Origin: Lysobacter sp.
GTDB taxonomy: Bacteria; Pseudomonadota; Gammaproteobacteria; Xanthomonadales; Xanthomonadaceae
Assembly: GCA_019634715.1 (NCBI GenBank)
Contig: JAHCAU010000018.1
Span: 1-64,000, forward strand
Length of the DNA: 64,000 nt
Direction: 5' to 3'
Of the stretch, positions 6,427-15,309 are shown in pieces. How positions within the stretch are numbered: the stretch's first letter is position 1; each line of letters opens with the position of its first letter. A model generated the notes under the pieces. The model did no database searches. It was given only the letters and a program-made list of their open reading frames with translations, and was not told where the DNA came from. Made by a program: the position numbers and the translations under genes.

Positions 6427-8485
6427 TACCTTCGTCCTCTATGTCTACATAGTGCTTCTGCAAGTCAATTCCTGTTTGTAATGCCATCTCGATAAGCTTT
6501 GCGTGCGACCCAACGTTCATGGCATCGTTTGCAAATCCAACAGCGCGCACAAACTCCGACTCAAGCGAACCGAGAGGATCGTTGTCTCCATCTACCGGGA
6601 GGACCAAAAGGTCGTGCAGCACAGCGTGATCTTTGCCTGGATGCTTACGAAGAATTCGACCGCGTCTTTGCACGAACTGGCGCGGATTTTGGGATGAAGC
6701 CAATATCAACGCATGCGTAACACTCGGAATGTCTATACCTTCATCGAGGCACCTCACAGCGAGCATGACTCCACCGTGCTTGTCGAACCAAGCCAAAGTT
6801 TCATTTCGATCAGCATCCATGCCAGAGTGGTAGAGCGTGCTTGTTATTCCGCGGAGCTTTAGAGCTGCGAATAGATCTTCCATGTGCGCGACGTCTTCGC
6901 AATACACCAACCAGCGCTGCCCCGATTGATAGCTCTCCAGGAGAATTCTCACCGCCTCAGGGATCTTCCGCTCAGCCTTCTTCGCAATGCGCGCTCTTCG
7001 AATGAGAAGCAGTTGTGCTTCGGGAGATATAGCCCCACCAACACGATCTTGAGAATTATTGCTACCAAGAAGAAAGCCTATGCGTTTCGACAGTGAGCGC
7101 CACTCATCTGCCTCCTCGCGAGAAAGGCGAATCCCATAGGAGTGATATTCATACGGCACAAGCCTTTTCGCCACAATCGCATCTCTCAGCGTCACGACTG
7201 GGTCAATTATGTTTCCAAAGTACCGAAAGATTCGTTCGGTTCCTTCCAAGTCACCATGCCTTTGCGGCGTTGCACTCAAGCCTAAGCGCTTTCCAGCACC
7301 CGTTTCTAGAAACTGGGAGTATTCGTGGCTTCCAATTTGGTGAACCTCATCTGCCACCACGAGCAGATGATCCCCAGATGCGATCTTCGATCGAAACTCT
7401 TTGGATCCTGCTGTAGCCATCACAGCGATTGTTACGCGCGGATGCGGCGACGCAACATTAGAGGTATGTGCAGCCAAGATATATGGATCCTTCCAGCGCT
7501 GGTTCCCTCCGCCGGCCAAAAGCAAGACCGCATTCGGGAGGTTCTCCTGAATCTCTCGCCGCCACTGCGTTTGAAGCAGCTGGCTCGGCACCAGCACTAG
7601 CGCTGGACTACCGGAAATGATGTGATCGGCGATCGCCAGAATTGCTGTAAATGTCTTCCCGCTTCCGGTAGCATGCTGAAGGACTCCTCTGTAGCCAGCA
7701 TTGGCCCAAGAGACCAATGAATCCAACTGATGCTTGAGTGGCTGCTTCCCGGACCTTGTGACCGGCAGCTTTGATTCATCCGTAAAATCATCGAATGAAG
7801 TCTTGGCTCTTTCAAAAAGTCTTCGCTTGGCCGCTTCTGGAAAAGGAACCACAGTGACGCCTTGAACTTGATTTTCAATGAGGCGCTTGAGGTACTGCTC
7901 ATGTTTTTCTGTGCGAGCGAGATCTCTGGCGGAATGCCATGAGCAGAACACTTCAACCGATTCAAAATTTCCCTGTTCAGCCCACGCGGAGTAAGTCTCG
8001 TTTGCGGATCCAATAAAAGTTACTGCGTTGCCGTTTTCGTCTTGAAAACAGCCAATCTTTTCGTGATACATGCCATCTGCATTCGGGCGATAGGCGATGA
8101 AGATCTTAAGAGTGCCGAGCGCCACCAGCGTCGCGAGCGCAGAAACAGGCCTGACAAGATCACTCGACCTGAGTAAGTCTTCTACCTCTGCTAAGACACG
8201 ACGTTCGACCAAGTCGCCATAGGAACGAACGCCTGCAAAAATCGCCTCAACATCACCTGGTTCTAGTTTTGGTGAGCAGATAACGATCGCACGCCCTCCC
8301 CTTCTTGCGAAGTCGATGTACGCAGACCCCACCAACGAGAGAATGCTCGACCGAAAGAACCCCGCAGCACGGAGATAGCAAACTGAGCGAGAGAGGCAGG
8401 GCAGGTAGAAGCCGGCTATCGGGTCCGACGCGCCGCCCGAGCCAGTTCGATACTCAGTTGCAAGTTCTAAGTTTGCCAGATCCAC
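6419..8485 (-). CDS. PLD-like domain / DEAD-type superfamily 2 helicase fusion
   Basis: This 688-residue protein has two parts. Residues 1-200 resemble a phospholipase D-like nuclease domain, with YHEKIGCFQD (140-149) and GSANET (159-164) as its HxK-type site. Residues 245-640 form an SF2 helicase: ATGSGKT (272-278), DEVH (379-382), SAT (404-406) and QFVQRRGRILR (603-613). Such PLD-helicases occur with Dnd, DISARM-like and other defence loci and are thought to translocate on and cut DNA. The start is GTG at 8485, chosen because AAGGAAGGGGG precedes it. It is the first gene of the five-gene operon. It is the likely restriction effector; substrate and polarity are unknown. Confidence 0.85.
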   Translation of the reverse strand: MDLANLELATEYRTGSGGASDPIAGFYLPCLSRSVCYLRAAGFFRSSILSLVGSAYIDFARRGGRAIVICSPKLEPGDVEAIFAGVRSYGDLVERRVLAEVEDLLRSSDLVRPVSALATLVALGTLKIFIAYRPNADGMYHEKIGCFQDENGNAVTFIGSANETYSAWAEQGNFESVEVFCSWHSARDLARTEKHEQYLKRLIENQVQGVTVVPFPEAAKRRLFERAKTSFDDFTDESKLPVTRSGKQPLKHQLDSLVSWANAGYRGVLQHATGSGKTFTAILAIADHIISGSPALVLVPSQLLQTQWRREIQENLPNAVLLLAGGGNQRWKDPYILAAHTSNVASPHPRVTIAVMATAGSKEFRSKIASGDHLLVVADEVHQIGSHEYSQFLETGAGKRLGLSATPQRHGDLEGTERIFRYFGNIIDPVVTLRDAIVAKRLVPYEYHSYGIRLSREEADEWRSLSKRIGFLLGSNNSQDRVGGAISPEAQLLLIRRARIAKKAERKIPEAVRILLESYQSGQRWLVYCEDVAHMEDLFAALKLRGITSTLYHSGMDADRNETLAWFDKHGGVMLAVRCLDEGIDIPSVTHALILASSQNPRQFVQRRGRILRKHPGKDHAVLHDLLVLPVDGDNDPLGSLESEFVRAVGFANDAMNVGSHAKLIEMALQTGIDLQKHYVDIEDEGNE

Positions 8486-8594
8486 GCGCCCCCTTCCTTG
8501 ACGTGATCGTTAATCAATGGCTCGCAGGGCCCGTCCTCTGCGTCCAATGTGATGAGACTACGCCTCCTGCAGCGGAAGTGCCACCTTGGGAAAA

Positions 8595-8624
8595 ATCGTA
8601 GCTAGAGCAACAAGCCATTGTCGA
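8595..8624 (-). promoter_or_regulatory. Candidate sigma-70 promoter of the defence operon
   Basis: On the minus strand TCGACA (8624-8619) and TACGAT (8600-8595) are 18 bases apart, about 110 bases before the GTG of the helicase gene. Matches to consensus are 5/6 and 4/6. This is the only reasonable pair seen in the 200-bp gap upstream of the operon. Confidence 0.35.
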
Positions 8625-8656
8625 GCCGCAAGCTCAAAACATCTGCTGAGACGCCC

Positions 8657-8690
8657 AAAAATGAGGGCCGGCTAGCACACCTTGCCCTCA
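8657..8690 (-). terminator. Terminator of EF-G-like gene
   Basis: On the minus strand TGAGGGC, beginning with the stop codon itself, pairs with GCCCTCA across a 15-base loop and is followed by five Ts. It would end the EF-G-like transcript before it runs into the defence operon. Confidence 0.55.
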
Positions 8691-10736
8691 CTCCTCCTCA
8701 TGCCGAGGCTTATAAGCCTCCACCAACCGCCCCTGCACCTGCGCCGGCACAGGCTCGTAGTGACTGAAATCCAGCGAATACCGCCCCCGCCCGGCCGTCA
8801 CCGACTTCAACTCCGCAGCATAGCCTTCCAGTTCGGACAGCGGGACCTGCGCCTTGACGACGATCTCGCCGCCGCGCAGTGAGTCGGTGCCGTTGATGCG
8901 GGCGCGCTTGGAGGAGAGGCCGCCGCTGATGTCGCCCATGTGGTGTTCGGGGGCGGCGACTTCGAGGTCGACGATGGGTTCGAGCACCTGCGGGCGTGCT
9001 TTCGCGATGGCGTCGAGGAAGGCTTTCTTGCCGGCGGCGATGAAGGCGACTTCCTTGCTGTCGACGGGGTGGTGCTTGCCGTCGTAGACGATGACGCGGA
9101 CGTCCTGCATGGGGTAGCCGGCGACGGCGCCGCTGGCGAGCACCTGGCGCACGCCCTTTTCGACGGCGGGCATGAACTGGCCGGGGATAGTGCCGCCCTT
9201 CACCTCGTCGCGGAATTCGAAGCCCGTTCCTCTAGGTAAAGGTTCGATGCGCAGGAAGACTTCGCCGAACTGGCCGGCGCCGCCGGTCTGCTTCTTGTGG
9301 CGGTGGTGGCCTTCGGCGTTGGCGGAGACGGTTTCGCGGTAGGCGATGCGCGGCGGGCGGGTCTTCACGTCGACGCCGTAGCGGTCCTTCAGGCGTTGCA
9401 GGTGGATGCGCAGGTGCAGGTCGGACAGGCCGCGCACGACGGTCTCGTTCGTCTCGATTTCGTGCTCGACGTGGAAGCAGGGGTCTTCCTCGGCAAGCTT
9501 GTGCAGGGCGATCGACAGCTTCTGCTCCTGGCCCTTGCTGGCGGCTTCGACGGCGAGGCCGAACATGGGCCTGGGAAAATCCAGCGGCGCGAGGTGGATC
9601 TGGTCTTCGTCGTGGCTGTCGTGCAGCACGGCGTCGAAATGCAGGTCGTCGATCTTGGCGACGGCGGCGATGTCGCCGGGCACGGCGCGGTCGATCTCGA
9701 CGTGGTCCTTGCCCTTGAGCTTGAACAGGTGGGCGACCTTGAAGGGTTTCTTGCCGTCGTCGACGAAGAGTTGGGTGTCCTTCTTCACCGTGCCCTGGTA
9801 GACGCGGAAGACGCCGAGCTTGCCGACGAAGGGGTCGTTGACGATGCGGAAGACGTCGGCGACGACGTGGGCGGCGGGATCGGGCGTGGACTCGAAGGAC
9901 GTGGCGTCGTCGCCCTGCCCTTTCACGAACATCGGCGGATTGGCTTCGCCCGGGTGCGGGAAGAGTTTCTCGGCGATGTCGAGCAGTTCCTTCACGCCGG
10001 TGCCGGCGCGCGCGGAGACGAAGCAGACCGGGACGAGGTGGCCTTCGCGCAGGCATTGCTCGAAGGCGTCGTGCAGTTCCTGGCCGCCGAGGCCTTCTTC
10101 GCCGACTTCGAGGAAGTGGTCCATGACCTGTTCGTTGATCTCGACCACCTGGTCGATGATGCGCTGGTGCCAGTCGGCGACCGGGCCGAGGTCGCTGTCG
10201 CCCGAGCTTTGCCCGAAGCAGTCGATGACGGCCTTGCCGCCGTTCGCGGGCAGGTTGAGCGGCAGCACTTCGCTGCCGAAGGCTTCGCGCAGGTCGTCGA
10301 GTAGCGCGCGCAGGTCGGCACCGTCGTGGTCGATCTTGTTGACGACGATGGCGCGGCACAGCCGCCGGCCCTGGGCGTATTCCATCATCCGGCGGGTGCC
10401 GTAGCCGATGCCGGTGTCGGCGTCGACCACCACGGCGACGGTTTCGACCACGGCCAGCGCGGCGAGCGTGGGGCCGCGGAAGTCGGGGTAGCCGGCGGTG
10501 TCGATGAGATTGACGTGGATGCCAGCATGGTCCGTGCTGGCGATGGCGGCGTCGATGGAGTGGCCGCGTTCCTTCTCGATGGGGTCGAAGTCGGACACCG
10601 TGGTGCCGCGTTCGATGCTGCCTGCCGTCTGGAGTGCGCCGCCGGCATGCAGCAGGGCTTCGAAAAGTGTTGTTTTGCCGGCGCCAGGGTGGCCTGCAAG
10701 AGCCACGTTGCGGATCTGCGCTGTGCTGTAGGACAT
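8688..10736 (-). CDS. fusA: Elongation factor G-like translational GTPase
   Basis: A 682-residue cytoplasmic GTPase of the EF-G family, close to the usual 700. Motifs: G1 GHPGAGKT (15-22), G3 DTAGYPDF (79-86), G4 NKID (133-136). The domain IV/V region contains KKQTGGAGQFGEV and the HHMGDISG segment typical of EF-G. The ATG at 10736 is preferred over longer upstream frames because GAAGGAGAG lies 7 bases before it. It stands alone, not in a str operon with rpsL/rpsG/tuf, so it is likely the second, EF-G2-like paralogue found in many proteobacteria rather than the housekeeping translocase. Its 3' end borders the AT-rich island. Confidence 0.85.
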   Translation of the reverse strand: MSYSTAQIRNVALAGHPGAGKTTLFEALLHAGGALQTAGSIERGTTVSDFDPIEKERGHSIDAAIASTDHAGIHVNLIDTAGYPDFRGPTLAALAVVETVAVVVDADTGIGYGTRRMMEYAQGRRLCRAIVVNKIDHDGADLRALLDDLREAFGSEVLPLNLPANGGKAVIDCFGQSSGDSDLGPVADWHQRIIDQVVEINEQVMDHFLEVGEEGLGGQELHDAFEQCLREGHLVPVCFVSARAGTGVKELLDIAEKLFPHPGEANPPMFVKGQGDDATSFESTPDPAAHVVADVFRIVNDPFVGKLGVFRVYQGTVKKDTQLFVDDGKKPFKVAHLFKLKGKDHVEIDRAVPGDIAAVAKIDDLHFDAVLHDSHDEDQIHLAPLDFPRPMFGLAVEAASKGQEQKLSIALHKLAEEDPCFHVEHEIETNETVVRGLSDLHLRIHLQRLKDRYGVDVKTRPPRIAYRETVSANAEGHHRHKKQTGGAGQFGEVFLRIEPLPRGTGFEFRDEVKGGTIPGQFMPAVEKGVRQVLASGAVAGYPMQDVRVIVYDGKHHPVDSKEVAFIAAGKKAFLDAIAKARPQVLEPIVDLEVAAPEHHMGDISGGLSSKRARINGTDSLRGGEIVVKAQVPLSELEGYAAELKSVTAGRGRYSLDFSHYEPVPAQVQGRLVEAYKPRHEEE

Positions 10737-11138
10737 GACCGACTCTCCTTCTGTGCGAAAGGTCAGAGCCGTCATGGCTGTCCGCTGCGGGCACTGCCTC
10801 CGAGCGGTGCTCGGCGGGCGGTCATGGCGGGGCGCCGGGAGGCGCAGGGCAAGGATGGGAAGTTGCGGGACGGGGGTCAAGCGGCGGTGCGGCGCGGGGT
10901 TGATTCGGGTCAAACCTTCGGCGTGGGGAGGGCTTGGGAAGCTTGCCCTTGAGAGAGCAGGAGCTCGGGCCTGAAGGCCCTCCTACGGGCCTACGGGCAG
11001 GCATGTGCACGGCGCGGGTGGCTGAGAGCGGGCTAAACTCGCTGGACCCGCCCATCGGAAACGCGGGCGTGTTCAGCCTGCCGTTACCGCGCCGGCCCTA
11101 GCGTGCGTTCGCGCCAACCCGGCGCCCCGGAGCCTGCC
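10737..11138. other. Intergenic region between divergent genes, with one REP unit
   Basis: This 402-bp GC-rich gap separates the divergent EF-G-like and glycine-zipper genes and must hold both promoters. No clear -10/-35 pair stands out. One REP unit (10961-10985) is present. No further gene is supported. Confidence 0.5.
10961..10985. repeat. Single REP unit (GGGCCTTCAGGCCC family)
   Basis: One copy of the GAGCTCGGGCCTGAAGGCCC unit followed by TCCTAC. The same core palindrome occurs at six other intergenic sites in this window, usually as inverted pairs; here only one arm is left. Confidence 0.75.
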
Positions 11139-11858
11139 ATGTCCCGTTTCGCCGCTTCGCTGCTCGCCGCAGCCCTCGCCGCCGCCACGGGTGCGGCATC
11201 CGCCCAGAGCTACACCGCCGGCTACGGCGACACCCCGGCCTACGGCGACCGCGTCGCCCCGCATTACGAATACGCCGAGGTGGTGCGGGTGGACCCGGTC
11301 ATCGCCCGCGGCGAGCGCTACACCCGCACCGACAGCCGCAACTGCTACCGCGAGGGCGGTTATTACACCGATCGCGACGACGGCCGCTACGACGACCGAT
11401 ACGGTGGCCGGTACGACGATCGCCATGACGACCGGTACAACGACCGCTACCGCAGCAGCGACCCGTGGCGCACCTACGACGGCTACGACCGCAGCCGCGA
11501 CGAGCGCGGCCACGGCACCCAGGCCGGCCGCAACGTGGCGACGGTGCTCGGCGGCATCGTCGGCGCCGCGCTGGGCAGCAAGGTCGGCGGCGGTTCGGCG
11601 CGCTACGCCACGGCGGCGGTGGGTTCGATGGTCGGCGGCATGGCCGGCCGCGAGATCTACGAAAGCAGCCAGCGCCCCCGCCAGGAAGCCCGCGTGACGG
11701 TGTGCGACCCGGTGAACGACGACCGCTACCGCGCCGTGCAGGACGAGGTGACGGGCTACGACGTGACCTATCGCTACGGCGGGCGCGAGTACACCACGCG
11801 CACCGACCACCACCCCGGCGACCGCATCCGCGTGCGGGTGGACGTGCGGGCCGAGTGA
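11139..11858 (+). CDS. Glycine-zipper 2TM envelope protein with Asp/Tyr/Arg-rich repeat
   Basis: A 239-residue exported protein. The signal peptide is MSRFAASLLAAALAAATGAASAQ, cut near residue 22-24. A low-complexity DDRYDDR/GGRYDDR stretch (about 85-115) is followed by a glycine zipper (VATVLGGIVGAALGSKVGGG and GSMVGGMAGREIY), as in the 17-kDa antigen/SlyB family. The end (YDVTYRYGGREYTTRTDHHPGD) is the usual beta-rich C-terminal part. Such proteins sit in or near the outer membrane and affect envelope integrity. ATG 11139 is chosen because the signal peptide starts there. There is no lipobox, so it is not a SlyB-type lipoprotein. A terminator follows. Confidence 0.75.
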   Translation: MSRFAASLLAAALAAATGAASAQSYTAGYGDTPAYGDRVAPHYEYAEVVRVDPVIARGERYTRTDSRNCYREGGYYTDRDDGRYDDRYGGRYDDRHDDRYNDRYRSSDPWRTYDGYDRSRDERGHGTQAGRNVATVLGGIVGAALGSKVGGGSARYATAAVGSMVGGMAGREIYESSQRPRQEARVTVCDPVNDDRYRAVQDEVTGYDVTYRYGGREYTTRTDHHPGDRIRVRVDVRAE

Positions 11859-11893
11859 GCCGCGCGGGTCCGACATCGACCGAGCAACGAACG

Positions 11894-11917
11894 ACGGGGC
11901 CTGCGGGCCCCGTTCCG
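11894..11917 (+). terminator. Stem-loop terminator after glycine-zipper gene
   Basis: ACGGGGCC pairs with GGCCCCGT over a short loop and is followed by TCCGTTT, 36 bases after the stop codon of the preceding gene. Confidence 0.55.
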
Positions 11918-11992
11918 TTTGCGGCGGACCGTACGGGCGACCCATTCGGACAGCCGCGATAGACTGCGGGCATCCCCCGCCCTGGAGATCGC

Positions 11993-14503
11993 ATGCCCTC
12001 CGTCGCCGCGCGCGCCGCCCGTTTCCTGCTCGTCGTCGCCCTCGCCTGCCCGCTGCTGGCACAGGCGCAGTTGCCGGGGTTGCTGCCGGCGAAGGACAAG
12101 GGCGACACGGCCTCGGCGGAGACTGCAGCGGCGACCACGCCGGTGGCGGTGCCGGTGGGCGAGATCGCGGCGCGGATGTCCGACGACGAGCGTTTCGTGG
12201 AGGACGTGCGGCTGCGCACCGCCGGGGCGGACCCGGTGAAGCGGCTGGGGCCGGGACTGGCGGTGATCGAGCGCTCGGCCGACGCGAAGGCGCGCCTGGT
12301 CCGCGGCGAGGAGCTGACGCAGTTGCCGGTGATGCGGCTGGAGAGCCTGGAACGGCACTGGAAGTTCGATGCGCGGCGCTTCGCGCAGTGGCGCGAGGAC
12401 ATGCGGCTGGCGACTGCCGGGCCCACCGCGGATGCGCAGGAGATCGCGCGGCGTCGCGCGGACTGGGTGGCGACGCGCGAGGCGGCGGCCGATTCCCGCC
12501 TGCCGCCGGCGCTGACCGCCCGGGTGGACGCGATCATCGTGCAACTGGACCGGGCCGAAGTGGCGCTGTCCGGGCCGCTGGTCAAGCAGATCGAGCTGGC
12601 GCGGCGCGCCAACCGGCTGCAGGCGCGGATCACGGCGGGCCAGGCCTCGGTCGCGGCGGCGATCGAGCACATCGACCGCCGCCTGATGCGCTTCGACGCG
12701 CCGCCGATGTGGGCGATGGCGCGCGACGGCGACGATGCCCGCGCCCTGGAAGGCCTGCGCACCGGACTCGAGGTCGAGGTCGACTTCATGCGCGAGTACG
12801 GCGCGACGGATGCGGGCAACCAGCGCGCGCTGCACGTGCTGCAGGTCCTGCTGCTGGTGCTGCTGCTGTGGCTGGCGCGGCGGGCGCGACGCGGCGACCT
12901 GGCCACGGCCGCGCACCCCGGTTACGGACGCGTGCTGCGCCGGCCGTTCTCGTCGTGGCTGCTGCTGGCGATGATGGGCGTGCCGCTGTTCGAACCCAAT
13001 GCACCGCTGCTGGTGCACCAGCTGGCGATGCTGGTGGCGCTGGTCCCGGTGCTGCGGATGCTGCCGCCGGAGGCGCGCGGGCTGTTCGGCGGCTGGCCGC
13101 TGGCGGTGACCCTCTTCTACCTGCTGCAGCGCCTGGAATTCCTGCTGCTGGCCAACACCGTGCTGTACCGCGGGTACCTGTTCGGGCTGGCGCTGCTGGC
13201 GATGGCCCTGACCCTGTGGCTGCTGTGGCGCGCGCACCGCAACCGGGGCGCCGCGCCGCCGGTGCGCGCGCTGCGCCTGCTGCGCATCGGCGCATGGACA
13301 GGCGTCGGCCTGCTCGCGGTATCGGCGCTGGCGAACCTGGTCGGCAACGTGTCGCTGGCCGAAACCCTGGTGTCGGCGCTGATCAGCAGCAGCTACGTCG
13401 CGCTGGCGCTGTATGCCAGCGTGAACGTGGCCTCGGCGCTGGCGCATGCGGGCCTGCATCTGGCGGCAGCCGCCGGGCTGCGGGTGGTCGGCGATTCGGC
13501 CGAGGCGATCGCGCGCATCGCCGCGCGCGGGTTCGCGCTGGCCGCGCTGCTGGGCTGGGCCGTGTTCACGATGCAGCAGTTCCGGATCTGGCGCCCCGCC
13601 TACGCATTGGCGCGCGACGTGCTGCAGCATGCCTTCGCCTTCGGCGAGATCCGCATCAGCCTGGGCAACGTGCTGGTGTTCGCGATCGCGGTGCTGGTGG
13701 CCTTCCTGGCGGCACGCGCGGTGCGCTACCTGCTGCGCGAGGAGGTGCTGCCGAAGATGTCGCTGCCGCGCGGCGTGGGCAACAGCGTGGCCTCGCTGAG
13801 CTACTACGCGGTGCTGATGCTGGGCCTGCTGCTGGCGCTGTCGGCGGCGGGCTTCAAGGTGGGCCAGCTGGCGTTCGTGTTCGGCGCGCTGGGCGTGGGC
13901 ATCGGCCTGGGCCTGCAGGACGTGGTGAAGAACTTCGTGTCGGGCCTGATCCTGATGTTCGAGCGGCCGATCCAGCCGGGCGACGTGGTCGACATCGGCG
14001 GCACCAACGGCCGCGTGCGGATGATCGGCATGCGCTCGACCACCATCTCGACCTTCGAGGGCGCGGACGTGGTGGTGCCCAACGGCATGCTGCTGTCGGA
14101 GAAGCTGACGAACTGGACCCTGCTCGACCGGCGCCGCCGGCTGGAGGTGCCGGTGGGCGTGGCCTACGGCAGCGATGTGCCGGCGGTGATGGCGCTGCTG
14201 CGCGAGACGGTGGAGGGCACGCGCGGCGTGGCGCAGTCGCCCGCGCCGGCCGTGCTGTTCACCGGCATGGGCGCGAGCGCGCTGGAGTTCTCGGTGCGCG
14301 CATGGACGCACGAGTACGACGATTCGGTGCTGATCCGCAGCGATCTGGTGTCGCGCATCCACGGGGCGCTGGTGGACGCGGGCATCGAGATCCCCTTCCC
14401 GCAGCAGGACCTGCACCTGCGCAGCGTGCCGGACGGCTGGCCGGGGCCGGGCGAACGCGGGGCGCCGGGCGAGGATCGCGACGGGCCGGGCACGGCGCCC
14501 TGA
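11993..14503 (+). CDS. Large MscS-family mechanosensitive channel
   Basis: An 836-residue inner-membrane protein. A signal peptide (residues 1-23) leads to a helical periplasmic region of about 230 residues, then about ten hydrophobic segments from residue 275, and the MscS core. The core has a glycine-rich pore helix near 619-650 (FGALGVGIGLGLQDVVKNFVSG) followed by the beta domain (ERPIQPGDVVDIGG...VVVPNG). The size and periplasmic domain match MscK/YbiO-type homologues rather than the 280-residue MscS. It should open under membrane tension to release solutes on hypo-osmotic shock. It runs alone between a terminator and the convergent lipoprotein gene. Confidence 0.85.
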   Translation: MPSVAARAARFLLVVALACPLLAQAQLPGLLPAKDKGDTASAETAAATTPVAVPVGEIAARMSDDERFVEDVRLRTAGADPVKRLGPGLAVIERSADAKARLVRGEELTQLPVMRLESLERHWKFDARRFAQWREDMRLATAGPTADAQEIARRRADWVATREAAADSRLPPALTARVDAIIVQLDRAEVALSGPLVKQIELARRANRLQARITAGQASVAAAIEHIDRRLMRFDAPPMWAMARDGDDARALEGLRTGLEVEVDFMREYGATDAGNQRALHVLQVLLLVLLLWLARRARRGDLATAAHPGYGRVLRRPFSSWLLLAMMGVPLFEPNAPLLVHQLAMLVALVPVLRMLPPEARGLFGGWPLAVTLFYLLQRLEFLLLANTVLYRGYLFGLALLAMALTLWLLWRAHRNRGAAPPVRALRLLRIGAWTGVGLLAVSALANLVGNVSLAETLVSALISSSYVALALYASVNVASALAHAGLHLAAAAGLRVVGDSAEAIARIAARGFALAALLGWAVFTMQQFRIWRPAYALARDVLQHAFAFGEIRISLGNVLVFAIAVLVAFLAARAVRYLLREEVLPKMSLPRGVGNSVASLSYYAVLMLGLLLALSAAGFKVGQLAFVFGALGVGIGLGLQDVVKNFVSGLILMFERPIQPGDVVDIGGTNGRVRMIGMRSTTISTFEGADVVVPNGMLLSEKLTNWTLLDRRRRLEVPVGVAYGSDVPAVMALLRETVEGTRGVAQSPAPAVLFTGMGASALEFSVRAWTHEYDDSVLIRSDLVSRIHGALVDAGIEIPFPQQDLHLRSVPDGWPGPGERGAPGEDRDGPGTAP

Positions 14504-14516
14504 TCGCGGGCGCCGC

Positions 14517-15194
14517 TCAGAACTCGGGCGCCTGGTCCAGCTTCAGCTCGGGTCCGGACGCGCCCTTGACCAGCTTGTACTGCATCTGGCGCATGGTGCC
14601 GGTGGGCTCGCCGCCGGCATCGTGCAGCGGGAAGCGCCGGGCGAGCACCTTCTCGACGATCGCGAATTCGTCGCCGCCGCGATAGCCGGCACTGTGCTTC
14701 GCGTCGGCGGCGAGGTCGGGCACCGGCACTTCGACCATGCGCCGGCCCTGGTCGGAGGCGACGATGAAGGCCGAGGCGCGGTCGCGTCCGTCGGCGGATT
14801 TGAGGAAGACGTAGATCTCGGGTTCGCCATCGCCATCGAGGTCGGCCATCTGGGCACGGTTGAACACGCCGTCGATCTGCCGGGTGATCACCTTGTTCGA
14901 CAGGCCCATGCCCTTGGGCGTGACCGTCACCGTGCTGCGGGTGCCGGCGGCATCGACGTCGACCATGTACGACTGGCGCTTGTGGGTGAAGGTCTGGCTG
15001 TAGACCGCGGTCCGCCTGGCGTTCTTGCCGCTGGCAGCGCGCGCGCCATCGCCTGCGGCGGCGGTTGCGGCATCGGCCTGCGCCTGCGCGGCCTCCGCGC
15101 TGGCGGCATCGGGCACCGCGCCTTCGGCGGTGTCGCCGCCGCTGCAGGCAGCCAGGGCGAGGACGAGGGTGGCGGCAAGAAGAGGTTGGCGCAT
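14517..15194 (-). CDS. Hypothetical lipoprotein (225 aa)
   Basis: A 225-residue lipoprotein with signal peptide MRQPLLAATLVLALAACSGG; the lipobox LAAC gives Cys-17. After an Ala-rich linker the mature part holds a motif MADLDGDGEPEIYVFLKS, like one calcium-binding FG-GAP/VCBS repeat. The family is not recognised. ATG 15194 is chosen because it places the lipobox correctly. It probably faces the periplasm from the inner or outer membrane. It converges with the MscS gene, 13 bases apart, with no terminator obvious between them. Confidence 0.65.
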   Translation of the reverse strand: MRQPLLAATLVLALAACSGGDTAEGAVPDAASAEAAQAQADAATAAAGDGARAASGKNARRTAVYSQTFTHKRQSYMVDVDAAGTRSTVTVTPKGMGLSNKVITRQIDGVFNRAQMADLDGDGEPEIYVFLKSADGRDRASAFIVASDQGRRMVEVPVPDLAADAKHSAGYRGGDEFAIVEKVLARRFPLHDAGGEPTGTMRQMQYKLVKGASGPELKLDQAPEF

Positions 15195-15309
15195 GGTCGG
15201 GCCCCGGCAAGTGAGTGGGTCGGCGTCGCGACCCGCCCCCCGCCGATCGCGACGCCTGCAGTCTACCCAAGCCCCCGGCCGATCCCAAACCGGACCGCAT
15301 GCCCCGCCA

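Noticed and set aside
11774..14416. 880-codon open frame antisense to the MscS-type gene
   Set aside because: The frame is opened by GC-rich third positions of the real gene; it is rich in Arg/His/Gln with no domain. The sense gene has full MscS motifs.
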